A DNA stretch of 64,000 bases from Lepeophtheirus salmonis (GCF_016086655.4 NC_052143.2:27729886-27793885); one strand, 5' to 3'; numbered from the stretch's first letter, positions 1-12,368 are shown. Notes: generated by a model from the sequence alone, not told the origin. A program made the numbers and translations.

Positions 1-1099
1 AACTAAATGGACCAACTCAATTTGTAAGATAAAATAAGTCCACCTTATCAAATAATTATATATCCTATACCATCATATTTTATATCGAGTTTGAGACTTA
101 CATAGATGTGTAATACATAGATACTACCGTATAATAGGAACACTGAACGAGAAAAGAAAAATTGAATAGAACGACAAAAAAGCGGAACGCTTACAATCCT
201 GAAAATCTTCTATATTATTAAAACTAAAATTTGTGTGTTCGTCGAGTAATACCGCCTGTAAATTATAAAGTAAAGTAACTACATATGAGTCTGCTCTTGA
301 AGTACGGAGAGAAACAATGAGGATTTGTTGAGTAGTCATAAATAAATGTAAATCCTTTGTTTAAGGTAGAGTAAAACTGATAATCGATATTATTATCGTA
401 ATTTCTCTAGGTTCACAATACGGAGTTGAATTTGTGATCATTTCCTTAATCTTAATAACTACTTGTAGCAAACATAATGCAAATTCGTCACATCATATCC
501 TTTTTTCTCCCAAACATTCTTTAAACTTCAATTTAAAAATTGCATCGTAAAATTTTTTTATGTTATTTTATTAATTTAGGAACAAACTACATTTTAATAA
601 ATATTTAAGAACTGTTTGAAGATGAATAAAAAATAATACATATTTTTATTATTTAACAAGGACAAATGTTATAGCAGCAAGAATGTGAGCAGTGCATTAC
701 TTGCATCAGTCATCATAAACTTTTTCTTCCCTTCCCCAACAGCCAGGGTTCTAGCCTCGTAACCAGGGCAGTAAAACAAATGTAAGGCTAATTTCATTAA
801 GACACATTAAAAATTAAATCTATAATTAAAATAGTTGAAAATAATGAAAAAATAGATCCATGACCTATTCATCCACTTGTAATTATGGGCCGGAGTTCAT
901 ACTTTTCCAGCCTTAGTGGAATAGGCAAGAGTTTATTTTTAAAATCATATAGTATCCTTAAGATTTTGGAAATGATGTATTCAATCTTCAGGTTTTCTTT
1001 GTATATCAAAGTCAATGTATTATAGAGAATCAAAAACACTTAGTCCCTAGCAGTATTTTTCACAGATGAAACATTCCACAATTTTTAAATTCTTTAGTA
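1..1099. other. AT-rich intergenic DNA, no gene seen
   Basis: No coding frame, splice-bounded exon or clear repeat border could be supported. A short stretch near 500-530 (cccaaacattctttaaactt) resembles the inner end of the dispersed MITE family described elsewhere, but it is too short and diverged to call a copy. Confidence 0.5.
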
Positions 1100-1345
1100 A
1101 ACATAATTTCAAAGGGGAGTGCGTGCTATTGAAAGAGTTAAATCCAAAATTTTAGGGTGGTTTGCTGACTTATGATAAGAGTAGAATCGAGGTTCGACAT
1201 TGGAGCCATTTAGGTATGTCTATGTCCTTGATAGATACAGAGTGGAATTAAGGGTTATTATTACTTGTCAACACTGCATTATTATAGTAAAACCCCATGA
1301 GAGCTAAGCTGTACTCATCCAAAAGATTCTTGAAATTGGCATAGT
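1100..1345 (+). repeat. Degenerate copy of dispersed MITE family A
   Basis: The order of short matches follows better copies at 6262 and 36660: a block like agaatcgaggttcgacattggag, then tatgtccttg, then a block with gagagctaagctg, then a block like aaagattcttgaaattg. Identity is low and there are gaps, so the ends are approximate. The family call rests on conserved order, not on any long identical run. Confidence 0.5.
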
Positions 1346-1689
1346 CAAAATTCGGTTTCTTGAATATTTTAAATATCAAAAGTGAATGATTTTTACAACT
1401 CTAGATACATCTATTCATTTACTATAGAGGAATGGGGGGGCTTATATTCAATAGTTGTTTATACTATCACATTTTAGTTATTTAATAATTAATAACTCTC
1501 TAAAATTTATATTTTATAAATCAAAATGATTAAATACATCGATCCATGAAAATATGAGATACTTAAAAAGATTGAATAAGTTAAGTTTTTTTTTTAAATG
1601 TTGCATTTTTAAGTAACATTTAAGCAGCATATTTCTTATGGATTTTATTGTTTAAAAAAAACCTATTATAAATTATTAACGAAGTTCCA

Positions 1690-2832
1690 AAAAAAAATAT
1701 CACCAAAATTAGGATATTTTTTATTTTTTTGAGATGTACGAGTCACCAGTTCAAAATTCGTTCCTATTGATAAAAAAATACGCCTAGAAAAGTTTGGACA
1801 AATTTGAAAAGTGTTTAGCTCAACGACCTCAAAGTTTTGAAGACTGTAAATTTTTTCAAAAAGGTGACTTATTTGACAATTATTGTGAAAATAATTCACA
1901 ATACAGCTTTTTTTGTTTTATAATTTCTTCAAGATGGCTCAATTTACTCAAAGATGTATTTATGTTATTCTGACAAAATAATATTGATAAAGCGAATTAC
2001 AATGCAAAATAGCTGACGAGAAAACTACCACATGCAATATCTTTAAATTTTTCTCTTGCAAAACAAGACTCTTTGTTTTTGTTGTCTCCGTCCTTAATTT
2101 GAGATGTAAAATCAGTCTTGATATTTGTTCCAAATTTCAATCCCCCTTTATGAATCATCACTGCTCATATGCACATCTGGACTACTTTAGTTTACAATAT
2201 AAATTCATTCTTTATAGAACTATCCTCGTACTGCAATTTTTAATTATAATAGTTGAAGAATATTTATTAACAAATAATAATACGTAATACTTTGTTGTTT
2301 TCTTAAACTGTGAATGCTAATTTGGACGAAGATAGAAAGGAGATATATTACTAGAATATTTTTAATAAAGGAAAATCTAAGTAGGAGTAGTTGTTTATTC
2401 AACAAAAGTAGCGTAAATATCAAAGTGCAAAGACAGACACTATAGAAAAATCAACACGATATCAATGTAAGTTATATTTTAATGGCGTATTTCTCACCAA
2501 ATTGACTGGAAATAAATTCTCTTCATCACGAATAGCTTTGTGATTTTTATTAAATCATCATTTTGAATTAAAAAGAGTATTCAGGAAGAGTTATCTGAAA
2601 AAAAATTATAAAACAAAAACCAACTATACCGTTAACAGTTTTCATAATAATTGAGAAAAAAAGTTTTTGAAAAAAATGACAAATTTCAAAAATTTGTGGC
2701 CATTGAGCTACATTTAAACATTGTTCAATTTTGTTCAAACTTTTCGAATTGTATTTTTTTATCAAAAGAAACGTATTTCCACCTAACGATCTGAACATTT
2801 CAACAAAACAAAAATAAGAAACACCCTAATCA
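1690..2832. mobile_element. Small DNA element with inverted arms (long-TIR family B)
   Basis: The arm at about 1700-1895 matches the reverse complement of about 2633-2830: both contain gataaaaaaatac, then gaaaagtttg, then tagctcaa, then a ttttttcaaaa block, in the same order. The outer right end reads cacccta, so the element starts AGGGTG. The same arm occurs in longer form at 44640-45145 and 46435-46958, so this looks like a short, probably non-autonomous relative. The middle is AT-rich with no convincing coding frame. Target duplication was not resolved. Confidence 0.6.
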
Positions 2833-2839
2833 AAATTTT

Positions 2840-3365
2840 TTTCTTTAAATTACCGTGAAAATTAAGATATTTGGTACAAAGTTAGTACAACTCATGCTGA
2901 TGTAGTTAATGGATTTTTTTATATCCAATAAAACATGAAATTAATGGGTAATATGAGATCCTAGGAGTGAAGAAAGATAACATGTCCAAAAAAAGTTACT
3001 TTGATTTAAAAAAACCATTTTTTAATAACCATATCGGTCAAGGATAATTAAGATAGTTAAAATTTACTGAAGCTATTAAAAATGATAAAAATGCAATTAT
3101 TCCTGCTCCAAAAGTTCATTTATACCAATAAAAAAAATTGTCTGTAGGTGTGTATGTTGGAATAAAAAAAAATGTATTTGAAGGCGCAATTAAGAGCATA
3201 TCTTCTACAAAAACAATAAAAGAAAATTGAAAATTACATAAATTGCAATATGCTTAACATTTATTCCACCCATATTATTATGAACTAACTTATATCGAAT
3301 AAGAAAAAACATCTGTTTTTTCTCGTTTTCATATGTAATTTTTATCTTTTTTCTTATATTTTCTT
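2840..3365. other. AT-rich intergenic DNA
   Basis: Nothing recognisable apart from A and T runs. Confidence 0.45.
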
Positions 3366-3569
3366 TTAAATTGGGTAAGTCGTTAAGGTTGTCGCATCAG
3401 CCAAACGATTTATGACACGACAGACTTTGGCTTTCTGACGTTTAAGCCCTTCATGATGTCTGAGGTGGTCCTCTCCGGGCAGATTAAATAGCATATTATG
3501 GCTTTTCTTGCCTCCATAGCGACATATATAAAATTTTTGTTCCCAACATGTACAACATGTCGATTCCAC
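3366..3569 (-). pseudogene. Unassigned cysteine-rich coding-like fragment
   Basis: The minus strand is open for 67 codons, with a local rise in G+C against its AT-rich surroundings. The peptide starts with a cluster of cysteines (CCTCWEQ, then FYICRYGGKK) followed by histidines (HLRHHEG) and a basic tail. The frame stays open upstream past the chosen ATG for several codons, which suggests an exon fragment. The pattern loosely recalls a zinc-binding domain of a mobile element, but I do not recognise the family. No splice partner was found, so it is most likely a remnant. Confidence 0.3.
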
Positions 3570-3629
3570 AAGTTGACATCCAATTCATTTATCTTCTAGA
3601 TACAGACCAGGACTTTTAGTGATTTTTAA

Positions 3630-3725
3630 TCTTTCATAGCTGCTTTTAACTAATCAAATAAAGTGTAATGACAGCTAAGCTGCTTCCCTCTCAAATATTA
3701 CGTGATTGTCAGAATTGTCATTTCA
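3630..3725 (+). repeat. Partial MITE family A copy (inner half)
   Basis: Carries the diagnostic series catagctgctt, then gacagctaagctgctt, then a ctctcaaatatt block, then gattgtcag, matching the right half of the family. The left half is missing or too diverged. Confidence 0.55.
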
Positions 3726-5477
3726 TTTTTCGGTAAAGATAGAAATGAGCAATGAAAAAAAATGCTCACAAAAAAAAATATCAATTATTAAGTTTATATT
3801 GGATTATGAAGAAAATGGAGAGAAAATGTAATTCCACACTACCTTATCCAATATTTAGTACTACTATATATTCTCAAAAGTTTCTTAGACAAAAACAGAG
3901 AATTTATGTCTTTCTTTTATTTTTGTATATGTATTAATATAATTACTCAGTTGGAACGTAGGTACTTCCAGAACTACAACAAGTTCCAAAGTGCTAAAGT
4001 TATGCGTTTGCTATCGAAAGTAATTATTGCCAACAAATAGTTTGAAAAAAAAAATTTAGATAAATAAACTAAAATTGCAATTTAGCTCTTTAGTTTTTAT
4101 AGGTGGGATATATGAAAGTCAGTTATTTGCTTTAATTTATAATATACATAAAACGATTTTTCAATTAGTTTTCATAATTTCAAGTTTGCAAAATTCTTTG
4201 AACACCAATTACACCACACATAACAATGTAAAAGAAATTAAATAGATAACATCATATTAAGTGTCATGCAATAATTTTAAATAAGAGTAGTTTGTTAAAA
4301 CGGAGTAATTGAAATAGGATTTGTTATAGAAAAACCAAAAAATTTCAAATTTAAAAATCGCAGATAACAATTTTTTTCTTAATTAATCATCTCCATTTAA
4401 AAAATAAGATATGGTTTTTGTATTAACTTGTGCTTCTTTTTAATTATCAAAGATCTCCTTCAAACTTTTGTATGGAAATATATTTAAAGAGAAATACAAA
4501 AACGAAAAATTACCAGATATTATCTATACAGAAATTAAGTTTATGGACAATAGGGGATGATATGTAATTGGTATGATTTTCAAAACTACTTAAAACAAAG
4601 CTTCAAATGTGTATTATCATTATAAAACATAATATTTTTTTCAGTAGTAGTATTTATACATAATTAATAGTATGTAATCTATAGTTACTCCAACCAGCAC
4701 CTATTGCAAATAATGTTGATTACTGTACTATAGTAGGACCGAGAACTACAATTTAAGCATTTATTTGAGGGACCAGAACCTCCATGGCCCAAAAATGATT
4801 TTGGCTTATAGTAATCTTGGCCAATAAAAGTCCAACTCTGATCTTTAAGGACCAGAAAAATACCAATATGTTGTTACTATTCACATGTCGATGACTAACT
4901 TTTTGAGTTCTTATTATAAGTGAATTATTTTTTTTGTACATTTTCGTATTTCCATTTCATTACTTAGAAATTACTTATTAGAGATTTCAAATCATTAACA
5001 TAAAAGCAAATATTAAGTTAGACATAGGATGATTTTTGAGCATGTTTTGTCATAATTGGTTTTTTTTTTTGCATCTAGTTTTAGCCATTGTAGGTTAATT
5101 ATTTATTAATCAATTCGAGTTACCAATACTTTAGTTATTAAGTACAGTTTAGTAATTTTGTCAAGATGACCATTTAAAAAAGAAGAGTTATTTTTTAAAA
5201 TAACTCCCTTGACTATCCTTGAATAAATATATCTTTTTTACTTAATGTAATGACTAACTTTACAAAAATTGTATCACTCTTTTTAGCAAGAACATAAGAC
5301 ATAATAGATGTTAAGTGTTATTATTGTGCATCGCTTGGCCATAAAAATTAAACAGGATTTTTTTTTCCCCATTTTCTTCTATTTTCTTATTATTTAATAT
5401 AAAATATCATAGTAAAAATCGAAATTTCTAAAATATATATCCAATATCGATAAAAAATGTAACTTGTAACTGATCTA
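3726..5477. other. AT-rich intergenic DNA
   Basis: No gene supported. Around 4735-4860 a less AT-rich patch carries two ggaccag/ggaccgag motifs and may be a repeat scrap, but no second copy was found in the window. Confidence 0.4.
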
Positions 5478-5555
5478 TTGAAATCTCATGAGATCAGCTA
5501 AGCAAATCTCTTCCCAAACATTCTTCAAATTTTCAGGGTGACCACGTTAATCTTT
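5478..5555 (+). repeat. Partial MITE family A copy
   Basis: The series gatcagctaagc, cccaaacattcttcaaa, ttcagggtgacca matches the right end of the family, including its terminal TCAGGGT-type sequence. The left part is absent. Confidence 0.55.
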
Positions 5556-6261
5556 CACATTTATTAAAATTATAATTTTTCTACGAATTTTTTTTTTTTT
5601 TTAATAATTATTTATAATGAAAACTATATTTTTATTTTTTATCAATTTAAACATAATATTTTAATGTATGAAATAAATCAAATTGACTGAACATTAATGC
5701 AAAAAATAAGAGTGTTTTTTATCAATCTTGAAAGCCTAATATTTGATAGTTTTTTTCATTAACGAGGATCACTTTTACAAAATCTCCTTTGAGAAATAAG
5801 AGGTTGAAAATTATATGAATTTTTAATACATTAATATTATGATAAACATGACAGTTTTAAGGTTTTTTGACATTTCAAGACGCAATTTTTATTACGTCTT
5901 GTTTAAATGTCACATTTATAAACTTCAAATGTTGTATTATTTGCATAATTCATAGTAATTAAAAGAGAATGTTCCCTTAAATGCTTTTTGTTGCAAATAT
6001 GAAACATAACAACGAAATTTAATAAAATATTCAAGGGAAATATATCAAACTACAAGTTGTTAAACATTTCCAAATAAATATTTCTAATTTTGATCCATTG
6101 TTGGAGATGCAACTTGAAATAGAAATAAATGTAAATGTGTTTTAATATAAATATACATAATTATAAAAATTGGGTACATTTCTTAGCTCACTGATTTTTT
6201 TGGGGTTGGCAACCTCAAAAATGAATTTCCTTTTCTTTAGCTTATTGTTATTATTTAATTA

Positions 6262-6492
6262 CCGAGGAGGTGTGTTCATAAATGTCAACCTCGAGGATTT
6301 GTTGTAGAGTTATCTCCTTGTTGGACTCCAAGAAGAATTGAGGATTGACATCGGAGTAATTCAATCCTATGTCCTTACTTATTTACTTCTCCCCCTAAGT
6401 TACAGCTGCTTGTAGCTGATATAATGAAACGCCATGATGGCTTAGCTGATTTCCTCAAAACATTCTTTAAATTTGTCAAGGTGACCACGTGA
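6262..6492 (+). repeat. MITE family A copy
   Basis: One of the better copies. In order it has: gaggatttgttg; ttgttggactccaag; a block like aattgaggattgacatcgg; agtaattc; atgtcctt; cagctgcttgtagctgat; a block like atgaaacgccatgatggcttagctg; aaacattcttt; and gtcaaggtgacc. The same order recurs at least ten times in the window on both strands. It has no coding capacity and no tRNA-type promoter boxes that I can see, so a MITE fits better than a SINE. Confidence 0.7.
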
Positions 6493-7360
6493 ATTATTTA
6501 TTTTCTTTTATAGAAAAAAACGGGAGGGCATATTTTTTAAACTCTTTTCAAAATCCTACAGATTAGCATCACTGATAATATTTATCAAGACATCCGCTAA
6601 ATAGGTAAAAGTTAACAGTAAGAGATTATTCAATTTTGAAAGGCCAAGAAAATAGAAAGGAAAAAATGTAAATCTATCATAATTTTTGAAAAAATCGAAA
6701 ATCATATTTAGGTCAATGCTACAAAAAACCATAAAAATACTGAATTGACCATATTCAGGGGATATTATTTTAGGGGGACATTTGTATTCTACCAAGTGCC
6801 CATTTTTTTTTTTTTTTACCTTTTATTAGCTCTATGAAATTTTATTTCACCTGAAAAAAATTATTTCAAGTCAAAATAAAAAGTAATGCGTCTAAGGATT
6901 AAAAAAAAAAGAAATAAGTTCTTAGAGAACATGTACAAAGTACAAACTCGGGAGGAGAGGTTTTGAAATTACGAACAAAAGCCATAATAAAGTAACTAAA
7001 TTTTGCGTACCAATTGTGAAGATAGTGAAGTGTGGGGAGCAAAAAAAATCCCAAAAACTTGCATACGTATTTTGTAAATGGCACACTTAGCTTACCTTTG
7101 CAGTTTGTTCAAAGTAATAAAGTAAAATTACACCTTCTGGCATATTATAATAACATAAAACATAGTTGTTTTTTTTTAATTTCATCATAAATTTAACATG
7201 CATAAATAAATAAAATACTTCATTAATTTAACTTCCCTTGAGTGAAAGTATTCATCTACTTCTAATAAATATGAATGTATTTTGCATTCTGGCAAAAAAG
7301 TATTGGGAATTGTTAATTTAAATTGCCCGCTGTGGAGGGATTTAAAACTTCCCTTTTTCT
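6493..7360. other. AT-rich intergenic DNA
   Basis: Open frames here are short and lysine, phenylalanine or isoleucine rich, as expected by chance. No gene or repeat border was supported. Confidence 0.45.
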
Positions 7361-7363
7361 AGG

Positions 7364-7755
7364 TTGGCAGCACTTTCTTTCATTATGATGCCAAGTTTGA
7401 GCGTGATCTGTAGACCAATTTGCTTGCAACAGTTGTATAAGTCAGTCTACCTTACTAGTGCTATTTTTTGGGGCGTCCTTATCTCATTCATTTGGAAAAT
7501 GTTACCAAAGCCGCCACTAAAACTATTAAAAATCTTTCTTGGCTCAGATTTCAGAGGCAAAAGACTGAAGGTTTTCATTATACATCAAGGATACATCGAA
7601 TTGTGAGAATTGGCACCTGAAACCATCAATCACAATAGCGATTTTTTTTAAATACAAAAACATTCCTATTGTTAACTGTGATTGTGAGAGAGTTTTCAGT
7701 GTCATATACCGAAATAGTCCCGTTAGACGGAGAGTCATGTCAAGGATATTATGAT
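7364..7755 (+). pseudogene. hAT transposase C-terminal fragment with degenerate upstream coding
   Basis: Positions 7650-7755 translate without a stop to a peptide with IPIVNCDCERVFS followed by an arginine-rich stretch, ending at TGA. This matches the hAT dimerisation region, whose hallmark is a small polar residue, then CERVFS, then a basic R-rich stretch. The 80-codon open frame from 7364 to 7606 lies just upstream in another frame. It may be older transposase sequence, but I could not match it. The catalytic part of a hAT transposase is not visible, so this is a decayed tail. Confidence 0.55.
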
Positions 7756-9129
7756 AGTGAAATGGAACATTGATTTATGAAGATAGGTAAATGTTATCAT
7801 AAATCATACAAATATTATTATTATTATTTACGTGAGTCATCGTCAGACGGGATTTGTTATTTGGTACGTACGACATCACATTTGAAACCCTCTCGGCATG
7901 AAATTTAACAATAGAAGTGTTTTTGTAAGTTTTTTATAAGTCAACAAAATCTCAGAAGCTCACCTTTTTCTATTAATAATAACGAAGGAAAAATATGTTA
8001 ACTCTTTAGTAGTTCTTCATAAATACATTGAATGATGACATAAATAAATAGTTGTATTTGAATTTTTAAACAGCTATAAGTCTGACATTGGAATATTTTG
8101 GATTTAAAAAATTAAGGTAAATATTTATAAACAATATATATATAACTGACTATAATTATCCGTCTAAATCTTCTAAATTAATTTTATAATAGTATTTTTT
8201 TATTAAAAAAATAGTTATATCTTGTAAAATTGGAAAAGTTGCTTGAAAATATGTTAAGAGCATAAGAAGCATCTTTTCATCGATTTCCTAGCAAAAATGG
8301 AGAGCTTTGAAAGTAGTAATTTATGAATTGTTTTATTTAATAATATTAAAAATTAAATGATTAAAAAACACTTTATTATACAATAACTATCAAACACAAC
8401 CAACAATAAGTTTAAACAATATATATAAGTTTTTAAAAATTGTATTATAAAAGTATGAAAAATAATCATCACTATATTTTACACAAACTTCTTTATTTGG
8501 TTAGGTTTTGCGGTTTAAAATCAAATAGTTAGAGACTATTTAGAACAGAATATGTAAATAGTAGGTTTGTAGTTGAATTAATATAATATTAACGTTTTTA
8601 AAATGACAATACGCTTCGTTTAATTGGACTCTATCCCGTTGTTCCGATTGTTTATAATAGGTATCCATATTTCTCAATAGTTGGATTCTGAATTGTCATC
8701 TAACTTTCCTTAAATATTGATGAAGCAAAATCATTATATATTTCTTAATAACTATATGAAGTTCGAGCAAGCAATTAAATTGACCAGTCACAGTGTCCAT
8801 TATTTTAGAAGAAGATTTCAGAAACACTAAATCTGAAATGTAATAATCATCTCAACACAATAATTCAAATTAAGGAGCTCACAAATGCCATAATCTGATA
8901 AACTTCAGTAATGGATTTTTCATTTTTCCTTAAGCTTTAATTCTATACTATTTGAAAAATTTGAAATGTCAAATTTATAGATTATCTATCAAGACGTTCC
9001 AACTCATAAAATATATTGATATGAGGATTATGCCGAGTCAATGATGGGATCAACTGTAAAGGAAACGACTAAAGGAGTTCCCATATGTTTCCCAAGATTA
9101 CGTCAACTGTTGTCTGGAATTTAGGAAAA
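7756..9129. other. AT-rich intergenic DNA
   Basis: Long AT-rich stretch with TA-rich tracts (for example near 8130-8150). No gene, exon or repeat border could be supported. Confidence 0.45.
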
Positions 9130-10757
9130 ATGACAAGGGAAAAAATGGCAATGTAAAAAATGTTAAGGAAAAAATGGCAAGATTCTTTTAAACTGATATA
9201 ATATCTATCACCAATATAATACATAATAAGAGAAAAGAAAAATATTGGTTCTAATGGAAGGAGTGCAAATCACTTATTTCTCCGTTATTAATCACAACAT
9301 TATTAGACATGATTGACTATTCATATTGGACAAGATTCCCCCAAGGAAGGAGTCGACTCTTCTCTTTTGAGGCTTAGCTTAGTTTTCTTCTTCCGATAAT
9401 GCTTCAATCTGCCATAATTCCCGTAGAAATTGAAATTCAAGCGTCTCCTGTTGAGGATATAGTATCTCGGATCCCTTCTTTCGTACTAATTCATAGAGAA
9501 TATGGAAGTATTTCAGTCTTTAATTAATGAAGAACGATCTAAGCATATGAAAAACACTTCTAAATTAAAAATGTGTTGCTTCATTTATCCAATTGTTTGA
9601 GTGTATTATGTTTGATATGTTTCAACATTAAAATAATAATTAATATATCATATTCATGCTATGATAATCCTAAGCAAATTTATTTATTTTATAACAAATT
9701 GATAGATGTAACTTTTAGAATTTTTTCCAATGGAATAAGATCTAAATTACTTGAAAGTTACACATTTTTAAACATCCATAAGCCGAAAATAACGATTGAA
9801 ATTACTAATTTGATATATATTTTATTCATAAAACGAACTTTTTAAGGGCCTTTAAAAAAATATTAGTCTATTTATGATGACCAGAAGTGGAATAATACCC
9901 ACTATGATCAAAATTTATATTGTATTTCTCTGTAATTGAAAGGTAAACCTGAGTCAAATAGACAACAGTTTCACAAATACCAAACTTTTAAAATACAATA
10001 TAGTTAAGAGAAATATAAGGCATCTGAAATCTTTGAGGACCTGAAACCTTCCCATAGAGTTGACTCCAGTAATACGTACCTAAATAAACCAAATTATATA
10101 ATTATATGAGTGTCGAATAAATTATTTTAGAGCCGTATCTGTCGTCATAAAATGTCTATTTACATATATTCAATGGAATTAAACATTGACAAAGGAATTT
10201 ACATTGATATATGTTTTACAAGTTAATGCAGTTGGAGCTGGATTCTCATTCTAAAATGAAATGAATGAATATATAGAGTTATAATATTCATATTCTTTGA
10301 TGAATATCACTGAAGATCATTATTATTTATTAAAAACGTAGTGAAAACTAGAAAAATACACTTAAAAATTCTTTGAAAGAGCCTATAAGTCACTTTTTAT
10401 GGTTCTCATACTTGGCTTGATTCATAAGAAGTCAATCCTCTCGATGGTTTGTCCCTCCAGAGCCAACCACCTCTTCTTCTGGCACATCCTGGATCATAAC
10501 GAAGTGGAAATCGCTGCTCTTGAAATATTTTGCAAATACTAGTCCCTCAATCTAAGAGTCTTGTCCAATATGAATAGTCCATCATGTCTAATGATATTGT
10601 AATTAATAACGGAGAATTAAGTGATTAGCACTCCTTCGATTAGAACCAATGTCGTGTTTGTTTATTTTTCTTCTCTCTTATTATATATTATATTGGTGAT
10701 ATATATTATCAGCTTAAATAATCTTGCCATTTTTTCCTTCACATTTTTCCTTGCACC
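9130..10757. mobile_element. 1.6-kb element with ~200-bp terminal inverted repeats (family C)
   Basis: The left arm (about 9130-9340) is the inverted counterpart of the right arm (about 10556-10757). Shared blocks in order are ggaaaaaatggcaagatt, then tatcaccaatataata, then attggttctaat, then ggaaggagtgc or its variant, then ctccgttattaat, then ctattcatattggacaag. Identity is high with a few indels. The outer edge carries a short motif, ggaaaaaatggcaa, repeated in the left arm. The 1.2-kb core has no clear transposase; a less AT-rich patch at 10430-10545 is open on the minus strand but unassigned. No target duplication was resolved. Confidence 0.7.
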
Positions 10758-11055
10758 GTTGTCTGACGCCAGTGTATTTTTTAGCTATTTTAATAATATT
10801 TCATCTTTATAAATTGCAATATGAATATTGCGGTATTCGTAAGTTGTAAGATAGTTATTAATTATTATTACAATTTATACCAATGAATTCTTAGATACGG
10901 AAGGGAGGACTCTTGCAACCATTCCAAACAAGTCTACCAAGTAGGATCCATTTTCACTTCACGTAGAAAATTTGACTACACTGTATTCTGTTATATAAGT
11001 ATAAGTTCATCCAAGTAATGGGAAAACTTTGTATCGCACCTGGATGACTTTGTGG
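10757..11055 (+). repeat. Dispersed repeat R2, copy 1
   Basis: This 300-bp block is repeated at 24303-24590 in the same orientation with high identity. Shared runs include ctgacgccagtg, tttttagctattttaata, gcaatatgaatattgcggt, taagttgtaagatagtta, gactcttgcaaccattcc and gactacactgta. It begins exactly where the right arm of the neighbouring inverted-repeat element ends. Sequence after the block soon enters a P/THAP9-like transposase remnant, so R2 may be an internal part of that element; this is inference. Confidence 0.75.
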
Positions 11056-11231
11056 TTACAGGGTAAATAAGTCTGACAAGATCCTCCTCCCACCAAAAAG
11101 ATATTTCTATATTTTTCCAAAGAATAAGAAATGACGGAAGTCTTTGGATATAACAATCTTTTAACAATTAGCCATTCAGTATGTTAAAATGTACATGCAT
11201 CAATAATCATGCATATTTCAATTTTTCAGGT

Positions 11232-11965
11232 ACAAGAACAAGAAACTTACATTTCAACTACTGAAACACATCATTGACAACAATCATATTAATAAGTGTG
11301 ATATTTTATTGGACATACTGTCCTGTTTGAATTCCTTGTCTACTTCCGATTTTGTTTCTGAAAATTCAACTGAAACCAATGTTGAAGATGAAATAGAATC
11401 AGTTATTAAGCGTCTCCAAAGCCTCAATCCTCATTTGGATGAACATCAAGAAAAAAAAACTTAGCTTCCTGACAGAATAATTATCCCTTCTTCTAAAAAA
11501 TCCTTCACAGAGGAGGTACACTACATCCATGTAGGTTTTTTTCTACGTTATGGAAAAGTTTTTCAACTGCATTATACAGAGAGCTCCACAAAGATGTCCT
11601 TACTCTTCCCATTTTATATCGACTTTCAGAACTGTCAAAATCACTTAATTTATAATCAAGACTTTGGGAAACAACCGTTAAATATCTGAAGACTCGTTTG
11701 AACTCTTTTCAAAAACATTGGTATTGTGTTTGATGAAACGTACTCCACAAGACGAGTCGTTTCTCTGGAGAGTTTTTTGACTAAAATAAGATGAAGAGAT
11801 ATCCAAGACAATATTTTTCGTTCTGATTAAGAGCCTTCATTCTACTTATAACGACATGATTACAATGCATCCCGTATCCAAATTGAATGCTGAAACTGTA
11901 AAAATTGTTTTTGATTAAGTTGCCGAAGTCGTTTCTCAAATTGGATTCAAAGATTTCGAAAAATA
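11232..11965 (+). pseudogene. P-element/THAP9-like transposase remnant
   Basis: A splice-like acceptor (tttttcag) at about 11230 is followed by an open frame rich in helical sequence (KKLTFQLLKHI) and acidic residues, ending at a stop near 11462. Further segments in shifted frames read LPILYRLSELSKSL, TVKYLKTRL, GIVFDETYSTRRV and, near 11830-11950, NDMITMHPVSKLNAETVK. Their order and spacing fit P-superfamily transposases: the conserved LxxLSxxL helix, the TVKYLKTRL block, an IFDExYxxxRV catalytic-core strand and a PVxKLNAE block. Several stops and frameshifts make it a pseudogene. The upstream THAP finger was not found here; the 3' end runs into a MITE copy at 11970. Confidence 0.65.
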
Positions 11966-11969
11966 AGAT

Positions 11970-12180
11970 GGTAACCCTGATCGTTTGAAAAATGTGTCAG
12001 AGGAGAGCAGCTACGTTCTTATGCCTTTTCATTAGATCTTCTACAATCAGCGGTGACGACGGAGAGAATGAGATGAACAAGGACATAGGCAACAATTACT
12101 CCGATGTCGTTCCTCAATCATATTTTGAGTCCAACAAAGAATTATAATTATAACTCTATAATAAATCTTCAGGGTTACTC
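11970..12180 (-). repeat. MITE family A copy with clear terminal inverted repeats
   Basis: This copy reads gtaaccctga at its left edge and tcagggttac at its right edge, a perfect 10-bp inverted pair, and defines the family ends best. Internal blocks (ttactccgatgtcg, gagtccaacaa) are the reverse complement of the plus-oriented copies. It lies at the end of the P-like remnant. Confidence 0.7.
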
Positions 12181-12368
12181 TTTGTTTTAAATCTATATAC
12201 CTTTTTATTATTGTGCACTCTTTTATACCGTAACTCCGAAGGTAGATCAAAATCAAAAGTTTTTCAGTATAGGAATGATTGACATAAAAAATGGTAGAAG
12301 AAATTCTTTTAAATCGTTTTCGGTTTTACACATCAGAATAAATAATTATTCATTAAAAATAATAATAC

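Noticed and set aside
9573..9845. 90-codon open frame inside the inverted-repeat element
   Set aside because: Composition is Ile/Asn/Phe/Leu rich as expected from AT-rich chance frames; no domain, splice context or repeat conservation.
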